Positions 1-7,600 of a stretch of DNA of 11,056 nt are shown here, one piece after another. Position numbers and translations under genes: made by a program. A model generated the notes under the pieces. The model was given only the letters and a program-made list of their open reading frames with translations, made no database searches and had not been told where the DNA came from. The DNA lies in NCBI GenBank assembly GCA_937872715.1, contig CALMTJ010000170.1, forward strand, positions 1-11,056, read 5' to 3'. This DNA comes from an uncultured Methylobacteriaceae bacterium. Its GTDB lineage: Bacteria; Pseudomonadota; Alphaproteobacteria; Rhizobiales; Beijerinckiaceae. Position 1 is the stretch's first letter, and every line of letters begins with the position of its first letter.

Positions 1-1431
1 CGCTCGAACCGTCTCGCGAACGCGCTCCGGGCGCGCGGGATCGGCCCCGGCGACCGCGTCGCCGTGCTGCTCCAGCAGGGCGTGGCCGTGCCGGTCGCGC
101 ATGCGGCGATCTTCAAGCTCGGTGCGGTCGCCCTGCCGCTCGCCTCCGTGTTCGGCACGGAGGCGCTGCTGTACCGGCTCCGCGATTCCGGGGCGCGCGC
201 TCTGGTGACCGGGTCGGCGGGCTGCGCCAAGCTCGCCGCCATCCGCTCCGCCCTGCCGGAGCTCGAGACCGTTCTGTCCATCCACGGCCCCGACGGGCCG
301 GCGGAAGGGTTTCAGGACGTGATCGCGGCGAGCTCTCCCGTCTTCGACCCCGTCCCGACGGGCGCGGACGATCCGGCGCTCATGATCTACACCTCCGGCA
401 CCACCGGCCCGCCGAAGGGAGCGCTCCACGCGCACCGGGTGCTGATCGGCCACCTGCCCGGCATCGTGCTGCCGCACGGCTTCTTCCCGCGACCGGGTGA
501 CCGTTTCTGGACGCCGGCCGATTGGGCCTGGGCCGGCGGCCTCCTCAACGGCCTCCTGCCGAGCCTCCGCTACGGGGTGACGGTGGTGGCCCGCAAGTTC
601 GACAAGTTCGATCCGGAGGCCGCCTTCGCGCTCCTCGCGGACCTGTCCGTCCGCAACGCCTTCATCCCGCCGACGGCCCTCCGCATGCTGCGCGACGTCC
701 CGCGGCCCCGGGAGCGGTACGGCTTCGACCTGCGGTCCGTCTGCTCGGCCGGCGAGGCTCTCGGCGCCGAAACGGCCGCCTGGGGACGCGAGGCGCTCGG
801 CGTCCCCGTCGACGAGGCGTACGGGCAGACGGAGTGCAACCTCGTGATCGGCACGGCCTCGGCCCTCGGCAGCATCCGGCCGGGTGCGACCGGGAAGCCC
901 GTGCCGGGGCACGTCGTCGGCATCCTCCGGCCGGACGGGTCGGAATGCGAGCCGGGAGAGACAGGGCAGATCGCCGTCCGGCGGCCGGACCCCGTCATGT
1001 TCCTCGGCTATTGGAAGGACGAGGCCGGCACGCGGGCGAAGTTCCACGGCCCCTGGATGCTGACCGGCGACCAGGCCGTCCGGGACGCGGACGGCTTCAT
1101 CTCCTTCGTCGGCCCGGACGACGACGTGATCACCTCCTCCGGCTCCAGGATCGGGCCGGGCGAGATCGAGGATTGCCTGCTGCGGCACCCGGCCGTGGCG
1201 CTCGCGGCCGCGGTCGGGAAGCCTGACCCGCTCCGCACGGAGATCGTCAAGGCCTTCGTCGTGACCAAGGCCGGATACGAGCCCACCGACGCCCTCGCGA
1301 CGGAGATCCAGGTTTTCGTGCGCGACAGGCTCTCCGCCCACGAATATCCGCGTGAGATCTCCTTCCGGCGCGACTTGCCGATGACCGCCACCGGCAAGGT
1401 GATCCGCCGGATCCTCCGAAACGAAGCTTAG
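1..1431 (+). CDS. AMP-forming acyl-CoA synthetase (medium-chain/acetyl-CoA synthetase-like), 5' end missing
   Basis: Adenylate-forming enzyme that should activate a carboxylic acid with ATP to an acyl-adenylate and then transfer the acyl group to CoA in the cytoplasm. The frame is open from base 1 to TAG 1429-1431, giving 476 residues; relatives are about 540-560, so roughly 70-80 N-terminal residues lie outside the window. Visible motifs (fragment numbering): the phosphate-binding loop YTSGTTGPPKG at 130-140, the TPADWAWAGGLL segment typical of the medium-chain acyl-CoA synthetase group near 170, EAYGQTECN around 272-280, the TGD ribose-binding Asp near 358, GSRIGPGEIED at 381-391 (Ser where Tyr is usual), and the C-terminal catalytic Lys466 in TATGKVIRRIL. 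All core motifs are intact, so it is probably functional. The acyl substrate cannot be read from sequence. A 266-bp gap with its own promoter candidate separates it from the next gene, so the two are probably not an operon. Confidence 0.93.
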   Translation, partial: RSNRLANALRARGIGPGDRVAVLLQQGVAVPVAHAAIFKLGAVALPLASVFGTEALLYRLRDSGARALVTGSAGCAKLAAIRSALPELETVLSIHGPDGPAEGFQDVIAASSPVFDPVPTGADDPALMIYTSGTTGPPKGALHAHRVLIGHLPGIVLPHGFFPRPGDRFWTPADWAWAGGLLNGLLPSLRYGVTVVARKFDKFDPEAAFALLADLSVRNAFIPPTALRMLRDVPRPRERYGFDLRSVCSAGEALGAETAAWGREALGVPVDEAYGQTECNLVIGTASALGSIRPGATGKPVPGHVVGILRPDGSECEPGETGQIAVRRPDPVMFLGYWKDEAGTRAKFHGPWMLTGDQAVRDADGFISFVGPDDDVITSSGSRIGPGEIEDCLLRHPAVALAAAVGKPDPLRTEIVKAFVVTKAGYEPTDALATEIQVFVRDRLSAHEYPREISFRRDLPMTATGKVIRRILRNEA

Positions 1432-1438
1432 CCGTTAC

Positions 1439-1456
1439 GAGCCGGGTGACCGGTTC
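1439..1456 (+). terminator. Hairpin with GTGA tetraloop after the synthetase stop; possible terminator
   Basis: Seven-base-pair stem GAGCCGG / CCGGTTC (one G-T wobble) closed by GTGA, a GNRA-type tetraloop, beginning 8 bases after the TAG stop. No T-run follows, so it is not a canonical intrinsic terminator. It could act as a transcript-end stabiliser or support factor-dependent termination. Assigned from position and pairing only. Confidence 0.35.
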
Positions 1457-1533
1457 CAGGCCATGGGCGCGCCGAATTAAGCTTGGCCGGGGAATTCGCG
1501 GCAGGAAACTGCGCGTTCACCCGTGCTGGACAG

Positions 1534-1563
1534 GTGACGAGACCTTAAAAAATCGTATATAAC
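1534..1563 (+). promoter_or_regulatory. Candidate sigma70-type promoter for the giant adhesin
   Basis: GTGACG at 1534-1539 matches the -35 consensus TTGACA at 4 of 6 positions, and TATAAC at 1558-1563 matches the -10 consensus at 5 of 6, with an 18-base spacer. The segment 1545-1562 is the most A/T-rich patch in an otherwise very GC-rich window. Transcription from here would leave a leader of about 125-130 bases before GTG 1698. Assigned by eye; no transcript data. Confidence 0.45.
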
Positions 1564-1647
1564 GGCACATCTCACCCCAGGTTCCCGGTCCGGAGGCGAT
1601 TTCTCGCCGATCTCGGGTCAGGGCTGGATGGCGACCATAGGGGGACG

Positions 1648-1667
1648 ACGCGGAAGACGGGCCGCGT
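1648..1667 (+). other. Leader hairpin upstream of the adhesin ribosome-binding site
   Basis: ACGCGG (1648-1653) and CCGCGT (1662-1667) form a 6-bp stem around an 8-base loop. Flanking GGGG (1641-1644) and CCCC (1668-1671) could extend it across a small bulge. It ends 12-16 bases before the Shine-Dalgarno sequence and leaves that sequence free. At this GC content such pairings arise often by chance, so a regulatory role is only possible. Confidence 0.22.
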
Positions 1668-1683
1668 CCCCGCCGCCTGGCCC

Positions 1684-1689
1684 AGGAGG
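1684..1689 (+). promoter_or_regulatory. Strong Shine-Dalgarno sequence (AGGAGG) that fixes the GTG start
   Basis: AGGAGG lies 8 bases before GTG 1698. The reading frame is closed upstream by TAG at 1638-1640, and between that stop and 1698 there is no ATG in frame. The first in-frame ATG, at 1803, would remove 35 residues of a plausible N-terminal domain and has no comparable ribosome-binding site, so GTG 1698 is the chosen start. Confidence 0.8.
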
Positions 1690-1697
1690 GCTGTGCT

Positions 1698-4600
1698 GTG
1701 CTGACGGACGAGCTCGCTCTTTCCCGCGGCGGCGAGACGTTCGCCTCGTCGCCCTCCCTCGCCGCCCGAATTGAGGTCGACGCGGCCTCCGACGGCCCGA
1801 TCATGGTGCCGAACGCGCACCTGATGTTCCAAGGCGAGTACCGGAAGGTCGGCTCCGACCTCGTCATCGCGGACGAGGATACCGTCTTCACGGTGCACGG
1901 CTATTTCCGGAACGGCCACCCGGCAGGTTTGCGCTCACCGGAGGGCGCGAACCTCGGCGCGGACGTGATCGCCGCCATGGCGATCGGAGGCGAGGGGATC
2001 CGGTACGCCCAGGCCGCTCCCGCTCCCGCTCCCGCGCCGATCGGCCGAGTCGAGACCGTGACCGGCCAGGCGACCGCCATCCGCAACGGCACCCCGGTGG
2101 TGCTGAACCAGGGCGATTTCGTCTTCAAGGGCGACACGGTCCAGACCGACCGGTCCTCGTCCCTCGGCATCACCTTCATCGACGGGGCGTCCTTCAACCT
2201 CGCGGCCAATGCCCGGATGGTGCTGAACGAGCTCGTCTACCAGGCCGGCGGCAACGGGAACTCGGCGCTGCTCAACATCGTGCAGGGTTCCGTGTCCTTC
2301 CTGGCCGGCCAGGTCGCGAAGACGGGCGACATGAGGGTCGCCACCCCCGTCGCCACCATGGGCATCCGGGGCACCCTCGTCACGGCCGACGTGGACGCGA
2401 ATAACGGGACCACGAAGTTCGCGGTCGTGCGCGAGGCGAGCGGTGAGACGGGCCGCTTCCAGCTCATCGCGCCGGACGGCCGGGTGCTCGCCACGATCAG
2501 CCAGGCCGGCGAGGTCACGACCGTGACGCCGACCGGCCAGGTCTCGGTCACGCTGCAGACCCCGGCCGAGCGGGCCGCCGAGCAGGTCGCGGTGGCGCTC
2601 GTCTACCAGATCTTCTCCATCGGCCAGGCGAACCCGATCCCGGCCGGGCAGCAGCCGGGGCAGCAACCCGGGACGGAGACGAAGCCCGGCCAGGGCAACG
2701 GCAATGGCGGCGGCGGGGGAGGCGGCTCGGGCACGGACCCGAACCAGACGAACGCGTCCGGCTCCACGCCGCCCGCCCCGGCCTCGAACGCGCCGCCTCT
2801 CGCCGGGCAGATCGCGCCGGGGCAGGGGATCGAGATCCTGGTGACGGTGCCGGCGGCGCCGACCAGCCCGGCCACCCTCGCCCAGCCGGCCGCCGTGGTG
2901 CTGGCGGAAGCGGCCGTCCGCGTCGTCTCCGTGCATGCGGGCGGCTCGTCCGACACGACCTTCGCGACGGTGAACGTCGCCGCGACGGGCACGACGGCGA
3001 TCGTCGGCCGCTACGGGACGCTGTTCATCACGCCGGAGGATCTCCGGACCTACGTCCCGAACAAGGCCGTCGCGCTTCCGGAGGGCGCGTCCGAATCCGA
3101 CCCGTTCACGCTGAACAAGGAGGTCGGCGGCAAGCCCGCCACGGAGGTGGTCACCTACAAGGTCACCGGCGTGAACGATGCGCCCACCGCCACGGCCTTC
3201 GCGGCGGCCGTGGCGCAGGATGCCGTGGTCCAGCAGGGCAACATCCTGCGGGATTCGGCCGATGGCGGGGCGAGCGACCCGGATACGGGCGAGACTGCGC
3301 AGCTCCGCATCGTGGCGGCCAATGCCGGCAAGGCGCCGAGCGAGGACGCGTCCTCGGCTCTGGCCGCAGGTGCCGCGAAGATCGTGGCGGGCCTCTACGG
3401 AACGCTGACGGTCAACGCCGACGGCAGCTACAGCTACGCGGCGGACCATGCGGGTGTCTTGAAGCTCGGCGAGACCGCCTCCGACACGTTCGCCTACACC
3501 CTCGCCGACCCGCACGGGGCGATGGCGAGCTCGACCGTCTCCTTCGCGGTCACGGGCCTGAACGACGCCCCGAGCGTGTCCGGTCCGGCGGACGGCGGCG
3601 GACAGCAGGGCACGGCCTTCTCCGTCGATCTCCTCCGCAACGCGGCCGACATCGACCACGATGCCGCCCTGCACGTGGAGAGCGTCGCCTGGACGGGCGG
3701 GACGGCGCAGAATCCGCTGCCGGCGGGTTTCGCCGTGGACGGCTCGACGATCGATGTGGACGGCTCGAATCCGGCTTTCACGGACCTGGCGGAAGGGCAG
3801 ACGAGGGATTTCCCCTTCACCTATTCCGTGGTGGACGAATTCGGCGCCCGCACGACCCAGACCGCCACCGTCACCGTCACGGGCGTGAACTACGGCCCGG
3901 CCGCGATCGGCGACGGGACGCGGCCCGTGTCGCAGGACGCGACGGTCTCCACCGCGACCCGCGCGACCGGGCTCCTCGGGAACGACACGGATCCCGATGC
4001 CGGCGAGACGGCGCAGCTTCAGGTGAGCGCGATCCGGGCGGCGACGTTCGGCCCGTACACGAGCGCGCTGGCGAACGGCCTCGGCGGCCCGGCCGGGTTC
4101 GGCGAGAACAGCCTCGCCGGCAACGACGACCAATCCTCGCCCGCGATCGACATCCGGGCCGTGTTCGGCCCGGGCGGGATCAACGTCTTCGGCACGCCCT
4201 ACACGTCCGTCTACGTCAACAACAACGGCACGATCACCTTCACGGGGCCGAGCGGCGACTACACGCCCGACCCGATGGCGAGCGTCACGACGCCGATCCT
4301 CGCCGGGTTCTGGTACGACGTCGACACGAACCCGGGCCCGGTCGCGGCCACGCCCGGCGGCAATTCCACGGGTTCCGACCTCGTCTACTGGGACCTCGAC
4401 ACGGCCGGCCACGTCTTCACGGCCACCTGGGACGATGTCGGCTACTTCTACCGTGGGACGGACGCGCCGAACGCCTTCCAGATCCAGATCGTCGACCGTG
4501 GCGGCGGCGATGTCGACATCGTCTACCGCTACGAGAACATCACCTATGGCGGCCAGACGGGCGCCCGGTCCGGCCTCTCCGCCGGAGATGGCAGCCGCTA

Positions 4601-7600
4601 CATCGAGGTGACCGGATCGGGCGACGCGGCGGCGGCCGAGGCCTTCGACACCGTCGCGGGCAATACCGGCCAGATCGGCGGCAACGCGTTCTCCATGCGG
4701 TCCGGGGTGGCGAGCGTCGCCGGGGCGGCGGCCGCGGTCGCCGGCTCCGCCTCCGTGGCCGGCCTCTACGGGACGCTGACGGTCTCGGCGGACGGCACCT
4801 ACTCCTACCAGGCGAACAACGCTCGCGCGCTCGGGCTCGACGCCCAAGGCAACGCGGTCCACGCGACGGACAGGTTCGTCTACACGGCGCGCGACCCGCA
4901 CGGCGCGACATCCGAGGCGACGATCGCCTTCGACGTGGCGGGCGTGAACGACGCCCCGCTGGTCGCCTCGGCGCTGACGGCCTCCGCCCATCGGGGCGAT
5001 CCGTCCTTCAGCCGCTCGCTGCTCGTCGGTGCAACGGATGACGACACGGGCGAGACCGCCACACTCTCAGTCGTCGGCACGAGCATCCGCTACAGCCTGG
5101 ACGGAGGACCCGCCACGCCCGCGGCCCCGCCCGGCGTGAGCGTGTCCGGCTCGATGCTCGCCGTCGATCCCGGCGCCACGACGTTCCAGTTCGGCGGCTC
5201 GCACACGGTCGTCGTCACCTACGATATCGGGGACATCCACGGCGCGACCGTCACCCAGACGGAGACCGTGACGATCTCGGGCGACAACCGGGCGCCGGCC
5301 GTCGGCGGGCCGGTCTCCGGCTCCGGGAACGAGGGGTCGGGCAGCTTCACGGTGGACCTGCTCGCAGGCGCGAGCGATCCCGACGGGAACGCGCTCGCCA
5401 TCCAGAACGACCAGGTCACCTGGACGGACACGAACTCGACCTCGCTGCCGGCCGGGTTCACCCGGAACGGCCGCTACCTGACGGTCGACACGTCGAGCCC
5501 CGCTTATGACGGGCTCGCGCAAGGCGGGTCGTTCGCGTCCCACTTCTCCTACACGATCTCGGACGGGAACGGCGGCACCGTCGGCCAGACCGCCACCGTC
5601 ACCATCAACGGCGCGAACGACTCCCCGACCTCCGTCAACGTGACCTATTCGGCCACGGAGGACACGACGTATTCGGGCACCCTCGGCGGGATCACCGATC
5701 CGGATGCCGGCGACACCCATTCCTATGCGGTGGGCGCGGCTTCACACGGCGCCGTCACGCTGACGAACGCTGCGACCGGCACGTTCACCTACGCCCCGGC
5801 GGCGAACTATCACGGGCAGGACAGCTTCTCCTTCACGGTCTCGGACGACCACGGCGGCAGCAGCAGCTACACGGCGACGGTGAACGTCGCCTCCGTCAAC
5901 GACGCGCCCGTCTCGTCGAACGGCAGCTACACGGGCGCCTATGCCGGGACGCCGTTCAGCGGCGCCCTTCCGGCGGCGAGCGACGCCGACGGCGACGCGG
6001 TCACCTTCGCGCTCGGCAATGCGGCCCAGCACGGGACCGTCACGATCACGAACGCGGCGACGGGCGCCTTCACCTACACGGCAGCTGCCGGCTACGCGGG
6101 GCCGGACAGCTTCACCTTCACCGTGTCCGACGGGAACGGCGGCCAGAACGGCTATACGGCGAGCCTGTCCGTGGCGGCCGGGGCGTCCACGCCGACGATC
6201 ACGGGCATCAACCCCGATACCGGCCGCAGCTCGAGCGACGGCGTCACGTTCTACGGCGCCGTCAACCTCACGGGCATCGGCGACGCGGGAAGCACGATCG
6301 CGGTCTATGAAGGCGGCGCGCAGGTCGGTTCGGCGACCGTCGGCGGGGGCGGAACCTGGAGCGCCGCCCTCAACCTGGCGGAGGGCAGCCACAGCCTCAC
6401 CGCGGTCGAGAGCATCGGGCCGAGCACCAGCGGCCCGTCCGGCGCCTACGCGGTGGTGGTGGACCAGACGCGGCCGCCGCCGGCGACCATCGCCGGCCTG
6501 TCGCCGGACAGCGGGTCCTCCAACACGGACGGGATCACGAATACCGGCTCAGTGACCGTGTCCGGCACGGCGACCGCGAACGGCGTCGTCGAGCTCTACG
6601 ACACGACCTCCGGTTCGACGCAGATCGGCTACGCCTTCGTGAACGGATCGGGCCAGTGGAGCGTCCAGGTGACCCTCTCCGAAGGGTCGCACACGCTCCA
6701 GGCGATCGCGACCGACCCGGCCGGCAACATCGCGCAGACCTACTCGAACGCGCTCGACGCCCGCATCGATACGACCGCCCCGACCGTGACGGGCGTCACC
6801 ACGACGCCGGGGAGCGGAACGGTCTATACCGGCCAGCAGGTCCAGTTCCACGTCGCCCTGAGCGAACTCGTCAGCTACGGCGGCACCGGGACCGCGACGC
6901 TGACGCTGAACGACGGCGGCACCGCGACCTTCCTGTCGACCACCGACCTCCAGATCATCAATTTCACCTACACGGTCGCGGACGGGCAGAGCACGTCCGA
7001 CCTCGCCGTCACCGGGTTCGACCTGAACGGCGCCACCTTCAGGGACGCGGCCGGCAACAATGTCGACCTGTCGGGCGCGGTGACGAACCCGCCCGGCACG
7101 CTGGCCGTCATCGGCGCGCAGGCCTCCACGCCGGCCATCACGGGCATCAACCCCGATACCGGCCGCAGCTCGAGCGACGGGGTCACGAACGCCACGACGG
7201 TGGCGGTGAGCGGCACGGGCGATCCGGGCGCGACGATCGTCGTCAACGACGGTGCCATCCAGGTCGGCTCCGCCACGGTCGGGTCCGGCGGCTCCTGGAG
7301 CGCGTCGGTGACGCTCGCGGAAGGCAGCCACAGCCTCACGGCGCGCGAGAGCGTCGGGCCGAGCACCAGCGGCCCGTCCGCCGCCTATACCGTCGTCGTC
7401 GACACGACCGCGCCCGACCCGGCCGTGATCTCCGGCCTTTCCCCGGACAGCGGCTCGAGCGCGAGCGACGGCGTCACGAATGCCGGCGCGGTCACGGTTT
7501 CCGGCACCGCCGAGGCGAACGGCACCGTCCGGCTCTACGAATTCACGACCAACACCTCGTCGGTCATCGCCACCGCCGACGTGGACGGGACGGGCCACTG

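Noticed and set aside
1432..1697. A small gene or RNA gene in the spacer
   Set aside because: No frame has a start with a ribosome-binding site and convincing composition, and no tRNA-like cloverleaf or known RNA fold was recognised by eye.
1517..1919. Two - strand open frames of 115 and 124 codons across the spacer and the adhesin start
   Set aside because: They overlap each other and the well-supported N-terminal coding region, have Arg/Ser-rich compositions and no recognisable motif.
3501..3575. Recurrent ...AACGACGCCCCG... DNA motif as a regularly spaced non-coding repeat or CRISPR-like array
   Set aside because: It encodes the NDAP linker at the end of successive VCBS domains. The spacing follows domain length, and the copies differ at synonymous positions.
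6198..7180. The 44-base exact repeat as possible ends of a mobile element or an attachment site
   Set aside because: Both copies lie at the same position of the same Ig-like domain type in one continuous coding frame, with homology extending far beyond the exact match. Internal gene duplication explains it.
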